This document shows positions 7,616 through 15,869 of a DNA stretch of 49,381 nucleotides, piece after piece. The DNA comes from Erysipelotrichaceae bacterium (GTDB lineage: Bacteria; Bacillota_I; Bacilli_A; Erysipelotrichales; Coprobacillaceae). Below the pieces are notes generated by a model. The model did not search any database and was not told where the DNA came from. It worked only from the letters and a program-made list of their open reading frames with translations. Location of the stretch: contig JAGZJH010000014.1 of NCBI GenBank assembly GCA_018365815.1, forward strand, positions 1 through 49,381, read 5' to 3'. The number at the start of each line of letters is the position of its first letter. Position 1 is the stretch's first letter. A program made the position numbers and the translations under genes.

Positions 7616-8410
7616 TTACATACATTTAGAACAAGGACTTAATCCCATACTTTTGGCTTCACTTACCGAAGCTTGACTAGCTTTATTTGGGTTCATTCTT
7701 CCACAGTTAGGAATAGAATGATATTTTGAACCAGTTGCTGAAATCCACACTGTTCCTCCTTGTGGTGTTTTGTCTACTGATTGATTTGAACTTGATGAAT
7801 TAGATGAAGATAATGTTGAAGCATTTGATTTGTTTGAACTAATGTTTGAATTTGTATTAGACTTATTAGTTGTTGAAGTTTGTTTAGTTGATTTAGGGGT
7901 TGGTTTTTCCTTAACAGTTATACTGACTTCTTTTGTTTCTTTATTATCATAACTATCTTTTGCTGTGATAATAACAGCATATGTTCCTGCTTTTGAATAA
8001 TCAACATTTGTATCCTCAACACTAATCACCACCTCAGACAAATCTTCAGCTTTATATAATGTTGAATAATCATTTTTTTCATTCGCATAAGTTCCTAAAT
8101 TCGCTTTAAACTCTACAAATTTGGGTGCAACAATATCTTTGACATTCACCTTGACATCATATGAGATTTTAACAGTATAATTTCCTACTTTTTGATAATC
8201 TTTAGATTCTACTAAATCATTAGGATCAATAGCCAATTGTCCATTAGCCTTCACTGTTTCAACATCTTCTTCACTCATCTTTTCAGTATCTAAATAATCT
8301 TTAATATTTGTTGAAATAGTATTTCCAAACTCTACCGTCAATTCTTTTATAGTTGATACATTAGTGCTTTCACTGCCTACTAAAAACACTAACAATGCCA
8401 TTAAAAGCAT
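7616..8410 (-). CDS. Exported Ig-like protein with C-terminal Cys-rich (Ada-like zinc-binding) domain
   Basis: 264 aa: a hydrophobic N-terminus (residues 1-12), two Ig-like beta modules (about 20-90 and 95-167), a Ser/Asn/Thr-rich linker (170-212), and a C-terminal domain (219-264) with VWISATGSKYHSIPNCGRMN and a final CSKC. The same domain ends the neighbouring nuclease. Its Cys236, Cys260 and Cys263 with His231 could bind a metal. The N-terminus lacks the positive residues of a signal peptide. A GTG codon at 8423 with a good GGAAGAG site begins V-K-K but is out of frame by one base across a run of six A; removing one A gives V-K-N-S-M-L-L-M, a normal signal peptide. So there may be a frameshift, real or from sequencing. 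Function unknown; probably secreted. Confidence 0.68.
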   Translation of the reverse strand: MLLMALLVFLVGSESTNVSTIKELTVEFGNTISTNIKDYLDTEKMSEEDVETVKANGQLAIDPNDLVESKDYQKVGNYTVKISYDVKVNVKDIVAPKFVEFKANLGTYANEKNDYSTLYKAEDLSEVVISVEDTNVDYSKAGTYAVIITAKDSYDNKETKEVSITVKEKPTPKSTKQTSTTNKSNTNSNISSNKSNASTLSSSNSSSSNQSVDKTPQGGTVWISATGSKYHSIPNCGRMNPNKASQASVSEAKSMGLSPCSKCM

Positions 8411-8516
8411 TGAATTTTTTCACTTTCTCTTCCCTATAACGTAACCTATATTACAATTTTTTATTTTTTAATATTTTTCAAATATCTAATCATTCAATTT
8501 TTATATTTTTCATTTA

Positions 8517-9677
8517 TTAGAAACACTTTTGACATGACTCTAATCCTCTTTTTTGAGCCTCGCTTATTGTGACTTGGCTTGCGGTATTAAGATTCATTCT
8601 TCCACAATCAGATTTGTTATGATATTTTTTACCAGTCGCAGAAATCCACACTTTGTCACCTTGTGGTGTTTGTTCTACAATTTGATTAGAATTAGTAGAT
8701 GAATTTTGATTTGTACTATTTGAATCACTAGACTGATTAGTTTCTTCTGGATTTTTATTATCAAATTCATCATTAATAACTTGACCATTGATTTTATATG
8801 TATATGAATAATGGCTAGGTATTTGAGTTGTTGTATTTGGATATGTAATAATTGCTGTAAAATCAGTACACCCACCTGCATCTCTAATCATCTTTTCCAT
8901 ATAAGCTTGATCAGCATGTCGATTTAAAGTGCTATTTTGAGGTGTGATGTTATAAGCATTTGAAACACCGCCTAGTGAATCTGCAATAATATGTCCTTCG
9001 TCTAAATCTTTATTCTCTACTCCTGACACCTTTGCTTCATCACTGCAATATCTTCCATTGGAAGTAATATCTTCACTATCATGTTGCAATTCAATTTTCT
9101 TGGCGATTACTTTGACTAGTTGACCATACTCATTAGTAAAAGCCCAATATTCACGATCTCCATAACCAATATCAACGACTACATTAGGTTCTCTATCACC
9201 CGACAAATTGCACGTATTGACTTCAATTTTTTTATAACCTTTAAACAAGTCATCATCGCTTGCATTGTTTGAAGTATCATTCGTTGTTTCAATTTTAGAT
9301 GTTTCTTCATTTGGTTGTCCTTCTTGATGATCTTCAATAATAGATGCAAACTTATTTAAATCATTAATTGTTTCTTTTGCATTTTCTGGTGATACTGTTA
9401 GGCTATAGGCAAAAAATAAAACAATAACACATACAACTTTCAGCCATTTGGGTAAGTTTAAACCTATTTTCATTAATAAATTGCTGAAAAATTTTGTAAT
9501 AGAAATCCCTAATAATAAGCAAAAAAATGCAGGTAGATACTCACTACTTATAACACTGCCTAAAGCAGCTATACAAAGTAACAATCCTATCCCGTTTCTT
9601 AACCAATCAAAAATTTTTCCTTTTTTTGTACGATTAGGTTTTTTACGAAAATCAGCTTTTTTTCGTTTAATCTCCAT
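8517..9677 (-). CDS. Membrane-anchored DNA/RNA non-specific endonuclease with C-terminal Cys domain
   Basis: 386 aa. A basic N-terminus is followed by three hydrophobic helices (about 28-46, 48-65, 79-93). A low-complexity linker precedes a ββα-Me nuclease domain at about 155-300. The motif is DEGH (226-229), a variant of the DRGH active site with His229 as general base, followed by NITPQNSTLNRHA carrying the Asn metal ligand. A Ser/Asn-rich linker leads to the Cys domain (about 343-386: VWISATGKKYHNKSDCGRMN ... SCQKC), shared with the 7616 product. It should cleave extracellular nucleic acid at the cell surface. Plausible roles are DNA uptake, nutrient scavenging or defence; none is shown by context. 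AGGAGGG lies 12 bases upstream. Confidence 0.82.
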   Translation of the reverse strand: MEIKRKKADFRKKPNRTKKGKIFDWLRNGIGLLLCIAALGSVISSEYLPAFFCLLLGISITKFFSNLLMKIGLNLPKWLKVVCVIVLFFAYSLTVSPENAKETINDLNKFASIIEDHQEGQPNEETSKIETTNDTSNNASDDDLFKGYKKIEVNTCNLSGDREPNVVVDIGYGDREYWAFTNEYGQLVKVIAKKIELQHDSEDITSNGRYCSDEAKVSGVENKDLDEGHIIADSLGGVSNAYNITPQNSTLNRHADQAYMEKMIRDAGGCTDFTAIITYPNTTTQIPSHYSYTYKINGQVINDEFDNKNPEETNQSSDSNSTNQNSSTNSNQIVEQTPQGDKVWISATGKKYHNKSDCGRMNLNTASQVTISEAQKRGLESCQKCF

Positions 9678-9888
9678 CTATCATTTATCCCTCCTCACAT
9701 ATTAAACATAATCATTATACCTAATGTATTATATTATTCAATGCTATCTGGATTATTAAAGATTAATTCCTGACATTTATTTGACTAAAAGTTGATTTTT
9801 GAGATATAAACCCACAAATTTTGTAATCAACACTTAAAAAAATTATAATTTATGTGTCGAAATTTAGAATTAGTTCAATAAATCCTAT

Positions 9889-9930
9889 AAAAAATGCCCT
9901 ACTATAACTAAATACTAGTTACAATAGGGC
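9889..9930 (-). terminator. Terminator downstream of the decayed epimerase gene
   Basis: On the minus strand GCCCTATTGTAACTA pairs with TAGTTATAGTAGGGC and is followed by ATTTTTT. It lies 20 bases past the old stop codon, so the terminator outlived the gene. Between this and the nuclease gene (9678-9888) nothing else is seen. Confidence 0.8.
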
Positions 9931-9949
9931 TATTGTATTAAACATTCAC

Positions 9950-10882
9950 TTATTTTAAATGCTTATCTTTTAAAAACATATATTTATTTTTTTCTTCTGT
10001 AATTCCATCATATTTTAAATAGAAATCATATCCTTTTTGAAGTCCTTCTTCTAAAAAAACAAGGCATTGATATATTTTATCTTGACAAGTGGTATCAAGA
10101 ATATATTCATAATCTCTAAATGGAAGAAAACTTTTAGGATTTAACTGTAATAAGTGGTAATCAACATTGTCTAATCGTGCTTTTTGACCGACTATCTTTT
10201 CGCATTTTCAATCCATTCTTTGACACTAACAACTTCATGAGCAATACGATAAATAAAATTTGAAGATTGCAGTTGAATTAAAGTATGAATAAACTGACAT
10301 ACATCTAAAATATCAATAAAATGTAATTTCATCTTTCCATCATTGAAAATATAAATTTCTTCATACTTCCACAAACGATCAAAAATAAAGGCTTCACGAT
10401 ACAAATTGTTCATTTGATCATAAATATAAGGCAGACAAATACAATAAGTTTTAAATCCTTTTTTATTTCAACAAGCGTTGCTCTGCTGCTAATTTATTTA
10501 AACCATAATCTTGTCAATGAGGATTAAATCCGGTCGGACTATTTTCACTTAATCACCCATTACTTACTTGGTAAACTGCACTCGAACTCATTAAATGTAA
10601 CACTTTGGCATTTGAGTTAAAAACTTGAGTAACAAATCAACATCGCTTTCTTGATAACAACTCACATCAATAATAATATCAAAATAAAGATTATTTAAAA
10701 CCCTTTGAAGTTGCTTTAAATCATGGCGATCTGCTTTTAAATAAGTAACATTTAAACGAGATAAATCATTAAAATTACCACGATTTAAGATATAGACTTC
10801 TTCATGCAAATCACTAAAATACTTCGCAATTTGATAACTCACAAAACGACTTCCACCCATGACTAAAATTTTTTTGCTTCAT
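9950..10882 (-). pseudogene. NAD-dependent epimerase/dehydratase-like gene, broken by several frameshifts
   Basis: A good start (AAGGAGAGGGATT then ATG at 10882) reads M-K-Q-K but shifts in a run of seven A; with one A fewer it reads M-K-Q-K-I-L-V-M-G-G-S-R-F, the Rossmann GxxxF start of an extended SDR. The body continues in frame at 10860-10591 (LNRG, DIIIDVSCYQ), is disrupted between about 10590 and 10414, resumes at 10413-10192 (HFIDILDVCQFIH ... ENAKR) and, after another shift near 10190, ends in a third frame to the stop at 9950. At least three lesions make it non-functional. It would have been about 300 aa. It lies just downstream of the ABC-2 permease gene on the same strand. Confidence 0.85.
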
Positions 10883-10900
10883 AATCCCTCTCCTTGATTA

Positions 10901-11560
10901 TTAAAACTCTTTTTTAAGCATAATTCGTTCACTGATTTTAATTGAAATCAACATCATAATTATCACTAACACGCCAACTACCAACAATGCTTGGAACTGA
11001 TTTAAACCTACTAGAAATTTTAATATAGATACTGTATTAACATTGAATAAACTCACTAATTTTGCCACTACCATTACTGCAATAAATATCGTTAAATAAA
11101 CGGCAATACCCATCATTCGACCTTTTTCACCCCCAAATTTTAAATGAAGAGGAATGTTAATACTCATTAAAAATATCCCTAATAACAACATTACTATAAA
11201 GAAAAACAATAATTCACTACTTCCCAATTGACTAGGTTGTATTAAACTCATACCACAAGTGATTATTAAACCAATTAACCCAAATCCACATAATAACATC
11301 AACCCCACAACATATTTAGAATAGACATATTGTTGGCGATTTAAAGGTAAAGTCATCATATAACTTAATCCATGATTAAATTCATCATAACTGATTGTAT
11401 TATTAACTAAAAAAGATCCCATCATAATTAAATAACTACACATAAATGTCTGATTATCATTTCCAATAATCATAAAAACAATCGGAACTAGAAAAATATA
11501 TGCAATTGATTTTGCCATTTTTTTAATTGTAATCATATCTTTTATTATTAAACTTTTCAT
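10901..11560 (-). CDS. ABC-2 type transporter permease of an operon cut by the Tn916-like element
   Basis: 219 aa with about six hydrophobic helices, starting MKSLIIKDMITIKK as in the ABC-2 permeases paired with YtrB-like ATPases. The conserved DEFNHGLSYMMTLPLNRQQY loop near residue 60-80 fits. It would form the membrane part of an exporter with the ATPase at 18441-19178. Its ATG overlaps the stop of the ATPase 3' fragment (ATGA type), showing the two were translationally coupled before the 6.8-kb insertion. Expression now must come from readthrough or a promoter in the element's left end, if any. Confidence 0.85.
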   Translation of the reverse strand: MKSLIIKDMITIKKMAKSIAYIFLVPIVFMIIGNDNQTFMCSYLIMMGSFLVNNTISYDEFNHGLSYMMTLPLNRQQYVYSKYVVGLMLLCGFGLIGLIITCGMSLIQPSQLGSSELLFFFIVMLLLGIFLMSINIPLHLKFGGEKGRMMGIAVYLTIFIAVMVVAKLVSLFNVNTVSILKFLVGLNQFQALLVVGVLVIIMMLISIKISERIMLKKEF

Positions 11561-11699
11561 AAATCCTCACCTCTTATATTCATCAAAAGTACATCATCGA
11601 TAGTTGCTTTTTCAATCACTATTTTAGGATAATTTTCTTGGTAAAATTGTCTTTGTGAAGTTAAACAAGCATAACCATAATTTTCTTTTTTAATTTATT
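11557..11699 (-). pseudogene. Displaced 3' end of the ABC ATPase gene
   Basis: Read from about 11699 on the minus strand this encodes NKLKKENYGYACLTSQRQ, then FYQENYPKIVIEKATIDDV and a last LLMNIRGEDL before TGA at 11557, which overlaps the permease ATG. This is the typical C-terminal tail of YtrB/ABC-2 ATPases, and exactly the part missing from the ATPase at 18441-19178. It has no start of its own. Together with the matching terminal repeats it shows that the intervening DNA was inserted into this gene. Confidence 0.85.
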
Positions 11700-11718
11700 A
11701 AAAACTAAAACTAATTTT
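11695..11718 (+). repeat. Left terminal inverted repeat of the element
   Basis: Reading inward: TTATTAAAAACTAAAACTAA then TTTT. It matches the right end read inward at all but two positions (the C-T pair after the A run is T-A there). The outermost T/A bases are part of the host gene or coupling sequence. Confidence 0.7.
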
Positions 11719-11727
11719 TTATAATTT

Positions 11728-11819
11728 GGCTTAAACTCTCTTAAAGTGGCTTAAACCTTTATATTATGCGGTTTATCCGCTTTTTTAGTTGGTAGATTAC
11801 TTCACGATTTGGCTTAAAC
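11728..11819 (+). repeat. Three GGCTTAAAC direct repeats at the element left end
   Basis: GGCTTAAAC occurs at 11728-11736, 11748-11756 and 11811-11819. They lie between the terminus and the integrase arm sites, where Tn916-type excisionases bind, so Xis sites are a reasonable guess. A small GCGG/CCGC hairpin followed by six T lies between copies two and three (11768-11786) and could stop plus-strand transcripts entering the element. Confidence 0.5.
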
Positions 11820-11843
11820 TTCTACTTTTTCACTGCTTAGAAA

Positions 11844-11864
11844 GTAGTAAATTAAGTAGTATAT
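11844..11864 (+). other. Left integrase arm-type sites
   Basis: GTAGTAAAT (11844-11852) and GTAGTATAT (11856-11864), in the same orientation as the right-end pair. They abut the int stop codon. The match to the sequence bound by the Tn916 integrase N-terminal domain is recalled from the literature; binding here is inferred. Confidence 0.65.
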
Positions 11865-13040
11865 TTATGCTACGAATAAGCGTTGCATTTCTGCTTGTAC
11901 CGATTGGAAACTTCCATGTGCATAATATCCAAGTGTCATTGTGATATTTTTATGCCCCATAGCGTACTGTAATGCGTTTGGTTGCATTCCCATATTCGCC
12001 ATGTTCGTACAATAAGTATGTCTTAAAATGTGTGGAGTAAGTTTGATTTCTTCCCCAGTATATTTATTGTACTTTTTCGCAAGTCCTCTCAAACTTGTTG
12101 TGTAGCATTGTGAATACATTGGAAACCCTTGTTGAGTTAGGAAAATAAAATCTCTATATCCGTCTATCTCAATCTCTTGTGCGTTTGTTCGGCTTTCAAT
12201 AACCTCTTGTAATACTTTGATTACATAATCATTCATAGGTAATTGTCGAACTCCGCTCTCTGTCTTAGGTTTTTCAATATAGTAACCGTCTTTATCCTTT
12301 TTCAACTGCTTATCAATGTTTAGGCTGTTATTGTTGAAATCAATATCAGAAAGTGTTAAACCGCATAATTCAGAAATGCGAAGTCCAGTATGAAGCAATA
12401 CTATGATTGCATGATAATATCTTTGATAAATACAATCATTTTTTGTAAATTCAAGAAGTGATGTTATCTGTTCTTCTGTGAGTGGCTTTTTTGCCTGCGT
12501 ATCATTTTCAATGACATCAGTTAATGAAAAATCAAATGGATTTTTTCTTAACAAATCATCTTGGATTGCAAGATAAAAAGTTGCATTCAAACTTCTTTTC
12601 ATGTTCTTTACTGTACTATAAGCATATTTTTCTCTTGTTCTGTATGCCCATGCTTTCGCTTCTGATACTTTAACCTTATCAATGCACATATTTCCTAATC
12701 TGTCATTTTCAAGCATTTTGACAAGTGTTTTTCTGCCTAATGTGGTTGATTTTCTGACATTGGCTCGGCTTTTTGTGTAGCGTTCGTATAATTGTAAAAC
12801 AGTGATATTTCGATTTGATGTATTGATACCCTCATATAAATCTTTTTGAACTGCTTTAATCTTATCTCTGAGTGCAATACAATCTCTTTTGCCTTTAGGT
12901 ACTCTATCCGTTGCTACCAGTTTCCAAGAGTAAATAAATTTCTCTTTTCCGTTTTCAATGTATTTATAAGCATATCTACCGTCTTTTCGTTGGCTCTCTC
13001 CATTTTTTAACAATCTTCCTTTGTTGTCTGTTCTTTTCAT
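11865..13040 (-). CDS. int: Tn916-family tyrosine integrase
   Basis: 391 aa from ATG 13040, which has AAAGGAGTTAAACCA upstream; the longer open frame (to 13118) runs through a hairpin and is unlikely. The N-terminal arm-binding domain (residues 1-75: DNKGRLLKNGESQRKDGRYA ... YSWKLVATDRVPKGKRDC) closely resembles Tn916 Int. A SAM-like core-binding domain and the catalytic domain follow, with Arg in GLRISELCGL, HILRHTYCTN (His-x-x-Arg) and MGHKNITMTLGYYAHG (His and nucleophile Tyr). It catalyses excision and integration with xis. It lies 77 bases downstream of xis and at the element's left end, the canonical place. Confidence 0.95.
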   Translation of the reverse strand: MKRTDNKGRLLKNGESQRKDGRYAYKYIENGKEKFIYSWKLVATDRVPKGKRDCIALRDKIKAVQKDLYEGINTSNRNITVLQLYERYTKSRANVRKSTTLGRKTLVKMLENDRLGNMCIDKVKVSEAKAWAYRTREKYAYSTVKNMKRSLNATFYLAIQDDLLRKNPFDFSLTDVIENDTQAKKPLTEEQITSLLEFTKNDCIYQRYYHAIIVLLHTGLRISELCGLTLSDIDFNNNSLNIDKQLKKDKDGYYIEKPKTESGVRQLPMNDYVIKVLQEVIESRTNAQEIEIDGYRDFIFLTQQGFPMYSQCYTTSLRGLAKKYNKYTGEEIKLTPHILRHTYCTNMANMGMQPNALQYAMGHKNITMTLGYYAHGSFQSVQAEMQRLFVA

Positions 13041-13068
13041 TGGTTTAACTCCTTTCGTGTATAGAAAA

Positions 13069-13110
13069 GAGCCTTGATTGACTAATCTGAGTATAGCATA
13101 ATCAAGGCTC
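13069..13110. repeat. Inverted repeat GAGCCTTGATT/AATCAAGGCTC before int
   Basis: The 11-bp perfect arms at 13069-13079 and 13100-13110 lie between xis and int. The TCAAGGCTC part recurs next to the arm sites at 18352-18360 and at 2873-2881. It could be a transcription attenuator between xis and int, or a protein-binding site shared with the ends. There is no T tract typical of a terminator. Confidence 0.6.
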
Positions 13111-13117
13111 GGTTTCA

Positions 13118-13321
13118 TTAGATTGTGTCAATCTCATCTAAAATTTTTTCAAACTGCTTTCTCTTAATGAGTAAGCGTTGCCCATTGTGGAAGATAAAAG
13201 GGTCTCCTTTGTGTTCTTCTACAATCCGCCGAAGTTTATTCTCTCCGAGATTGAAATATTCTGTGGCTTCTTTGACTGTCAGCATATATTTATCTTTAAT
13301 AGGGACTGATTTCTCACTCAT
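13118..13321 (-). CDS. xis: Tn916-family excisionase
   Basis: 67 aa from ATG 13321 (AAGAGGAG upstream); the open frame extends to 13393 but overlaps the initiator gene. The sequence resembles Tn916 Xis: YMLTVKEATEYFNLGENKLR, RRIVEEH, then IKRKQFEKILDEIDTI. It is a winged-helix, MerR-like DNA-binding fold that bends the element ends to favour excision. The start is six bases after the stop of the initiator gene, so the two are likely co-transcribed. Confidence 0.93.
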   Translation of the reverse strand: MSEKSVPIKDKYMLTVKEATEYFNLGENKLRRIVEEHKGDPFIFHNGQRLLIKRKQFEKILDEIDTI

Positions 13322-13326
13322 TTCTA

Positions 13327-14478
13327 TCACACTCCTCTTAAATAGTCCTTTAAGGTTTGCTGTCTGAGGTCGGCTCTGTGCTTCTTTATCCAAGACCGCA
13401 AATCTTTTTTCTTATGTGCTTCCGATATATAAAACTTTTCGTAATTATCGAAAAGGTACTTGACAACTTCTTTGTCTGCACCCTCTCCCCATACTTCTAA
13501 CGCTTTATAAAGTGTGGGATAAAGTCCAGACCCGTTCATAAGATATTTAAGTGAACGCATATAATCATTATCTTTGACTTGAACGCTTGATAGATGATTA
13601 AATTCAGCGTTATTCATAATATAGAGCAATGCTCTTGTGTACTTCATTTCATTTTTCGTTGTTGTATCGTAAAATCTATATTTCTCTGTAATTTTCTGTG
13701 CGATATATTGTTGTAATTCTATTTGCGTTGTAATATTGAGTAAATCTTCTGTAATCTGATGTGAATATGTACCTTTGAACACGACTTCTTGTCGTATCCA
13801 ACTTTTACACTTTAATGCTTCGTCATATCGTATCCCTTTTGTATCGATTTGCTCCAATCTTTTATCATAAATTCGTGCAAAACATCTTGTGTTTGATTTC
13901 TTGGAACCGAGATACAAAGTCGATATGACACCATTCTTTTCTACGGATTGAATGTTTTTGAGCATACTTCTGTTCTTATAGTCTTTAATTGCGATTGTTC
14001 CATTGTTTAACCCTCTTGAGAGGGTGTCGGGATTGAAAGATTTATGAAAATTGAAATAGTCGGCTGTGAAGTCAATTCTTGATAATCTCGCTAAGTAGTT
14101 ATCACTTTGAACATTGCGAAGAAAGATTGTGATATCCATTACTTCGCCATATTTCTCAAAATAGGTTGTCTGATAGACCGCCCAAGCATGAGCAGAAAAT
14201 TTAATGCAGATACCCATATTTTGCAAATATTCGTGCCAAGAGATACTAAAATGCCAAGGTCGATTATCAAAGGTTAGTCCATCGGTATAGCCTTTCTGAA
14301 TGCCATAATCAGCCATTACCAACTCGCCGAACATATCTTCCAATTTTGCCAAATCAAGAAATTCTTTGAGCATAGTTTCGGCTTTTTGTTCCCAAATCAT
14401 AAAATCAATCTTATCTTTAGCCATAAGTACAAGTGTGAATTCATCAATGCCAACTTTTACGACTGATTTATATTTCAC
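13327..14478 (-). CDS. Rep_trans / MOB_T replication initiator-relaxase (Tn916 Orf20-like)
   Basis: 383 aa with a GTG start, preceded by AAAGGAG. It belongs to the replication initiation factor family (Rep_trans) that includes Tn916 Orf20 and ICEBs1 NicK. The N-terminal domain has VGIDEFTLVL and RPWHFSISWHEY; the conserved core LARLSRIDFTADYF and LYLGSKKSNTRCFARIYDKR are the family signatures. Such proteins nick at oriT and drive rolling-circle replication of the excised circle. Its gene lies immediately 3' of a strong GC-rich hairpin (14521-14553), the likely target. Exact catalytic Tyr not assigned. Confidence 0.92.
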   Translation of the reverse strand: MKYKSVVKVGIDEFTLVLMAKDKIDFMIWEQKAETMLKEFLDLAKLEDMFGELVMADYGIQKGYTDGLTFDNRPWHFSISWHEYLQNMGICIKFSAHAWAVYQTTYFEKYGEVMDITIFLRNVQSDNYLARLSRIDFTADYFNFHKSFNPDTLSRGLNNGTIAIKDYKNRSMLKNIQSVEKNGVISTLYLGSKKSNTRCFARIYDKRLEQIDTKGIRYDEALKCKSWIRQEVVFKGTYSHQITEDLLNITTQIELQQYIAQKITEKYRFYDTTTKNEMKYTRALLYIMNNAEFNHLSSVQVKDNDYMRSLKYLMNGSGLYPTLYKALEVWGEGADKEVVKYLFDNYEKFYISEAHKKKDLRSWIKKHRADLRQQTLKDYLRGV

Positions 14479-14520
14479 AAAATTGTTCTCCTTTCACTGA
14501 GATTTAATGTTAAAAATGTT

Positions 14521-14553
14521 CTCTGCGGGGGTTATTACATAACCCCCGCAGAG
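14521..14553. other. Candidate origin of transfer/nick site: 14-bp GC-rich perfect hairpin
   Basis: CTCTGCGGGGGTTA (14521-14534) pairs with TAACCCCCGCAGAG (14540-14553) around TTACA. It is the only GC-rich hairpin in the element's backbone and sits between the coupling-protein gene and the initiator gene. Tn916 oriT occupies the equivalent place and the ICEBs1 NicK site is also a GC-rich inverted repeat. No adequate T tract follows on either strand, which argues against a simple terminator. Confidence 0.6.
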
Positions 14554-14561
14554 TGATAAAA

Positions 14562-15866
14562 TCAATATACAGATTGTAGAATATCAAACTGTAAAGCAGG
14601 GAATGAACAGACTTTTGGTTGTCTAGTCAAACCTTGGTAAGAATACAAGCCTTGTCCTGCTGAAAAGTTTAGTTTCGGCAAGTCTGCGTATTCCTCAAAT
14701 GCTGTCTGATATGTTGTATCAGTAGCCTGTCCGAGCACAACCTTAAAAACAAGGTTGTCACGCAGATATGTAGGCAAAATCTTACTGTCCGACTTCTGCA
14801 TAATGATAATCATGTAAAAGCCTAACTGCCTGCCTTTTTGAATGATATTCGTAAGGTACATATTGACCTTATCTTTAGTTGCCTTATCATGTGTATTTAT
14901 GACTGATTGAAATGATGAAAATTCATCAATCACAAATACATGAGCAGGCAAGTTCCAGTCCTTAAAATCGCTATCTAATTTCTTCATCAAATGTTGTTGC
15001 ATTTCTTTTTCACGCAATAGCATTTGATTATAGAAACGCTGAAGCAATACGACAATCTCGCCAGTAACACCAGCGGTATTATCACATGCAATCTTTTTCC
15101 CTAGTACATACAGAGATGATTGTTTCGGATCAGCGATATAAATCTCTGGTCGTGTCGAAAAATTCAACATCTGCAATAATAGGGAGTAAGTCGCATATGT
15201 CTTACCCGAACCTGTCGCTCCAACAATCAGAGTGTGATGTAAAGGAACACTGTTCTTTTCGTCAATGAACAAGGTATAATCCTCATACACTTGACTATAC
15301 TTCTTAAAATCATCGTAACTCTTAAACTTCATATTCTTTTCGCTTCTCTTTTCAAAGTTATAAACATATTCATTCATATCGTCAGATATGTACTGCTCTA
15401 AGACCACATAAGAGCCTAAGGCAGAAGATATATTCATATCTTCGAAAAGTTTATGATAGCGAATTGAATTACCAAGAATAACAGTTCCCGATTTCAAATC
15501 ATCTTCTAAAATGATTTTGATTTTAGGAAGTCTAGCAACGACTTCATCACCTGCATACTCTTGTGTTGTATGCTTCGTACTTGCTTCAAGAAGCATTCTA
15601 CGAAGTTTATTCATCATTCGAGCATGCGTAAAGGCATATCCAAATCCTTTATAAGCCTTATGATAAAAATACCAATAAATGAAATATAAGAAGATTTGAA
15701 TTAACGATAAATTCATACAGAAGTTTCCTGCTTGTTCAAGAACTTCTCTCCCCAATGGGAAGTTGTTGGCAGGCAAGACATAAGCCATTGCCACACCAAC
15801 AACTAACAAGATGAGGATTTCAGAAATGAACAGAGCAAGAAACTTCTGTCTCTTGTCTGCTATCAT
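14562..15866 (-). CDS. FtsK/SpoIIIE-like coupling protein (Tn916 Orf21-like)
   Basis: 434 aa. Two N-terminal membrane helices (about 10-30 and 52-70) anchor a cytoplasmic ATPase. Walker A is GATGSGKT (216-223) and Walker B is HVFVIDEFSS (Asp314, Glu315); IADPKQSSLY lies between. It couples the relaxase-DNA complex to a secretion channel; this element has none, so it presumably uses a resident conjugative element. Its ATG is three bases past the stop of the DUF961 gene, whose last codons contain its AGGAGG. Confidence 0.92.
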   Translation of the reverse strand: MIADKRQKFLALFISEILILLVVGVAMAYVLPANNFPLGREVLEQAGNFCMNLSLIQIFLYFIYWYFYHKAYKGFGYAFTHARMMNKLRRMLLEASTKHTTQEYAGDEVVARLPKIKIILEDDLKSGTVILGNSIRYHKLFEDMNISSALGSYVVLEQYISDDMNEYVYNFEKRSEKNMKFKSYDDFKKYSQVYEDYTLFIDEKNSVPLHHTLIVGATGSGKTYATYSLLLQMLNFSTRPEIYIADPKQSSLYVLGKKIACDNTAGVTGEIVVLLQRFYNQMLLREKEMQQHLMKKLDSDFKDWNLPAHVFVIDEFSSFQSVINTHDKATKDKVNMYLTNIIQKGRQLGFYMIIIMQKSDSKILPTYLRDNLVFKVVLGQATDTTYQTAFEEYADLPKLNFSAGQGLYSYQGLTRQPKVCSFPALQFDILQSVY

Positions 15867-15869
15867 TCC

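Noticed and set aside
9448..9705. 85-codon plus-strand frame
   Set aside because: It is the complement of the membrane part of the nuclease gene and lacks a ribosome site.
11865..11890. tRNA-gene 3' end as attachment site for the element
   Set aside because: No tRNA-like sequence is present; the disrupted ABC ATPase gene and A/T-rich junctions explain the insertion.
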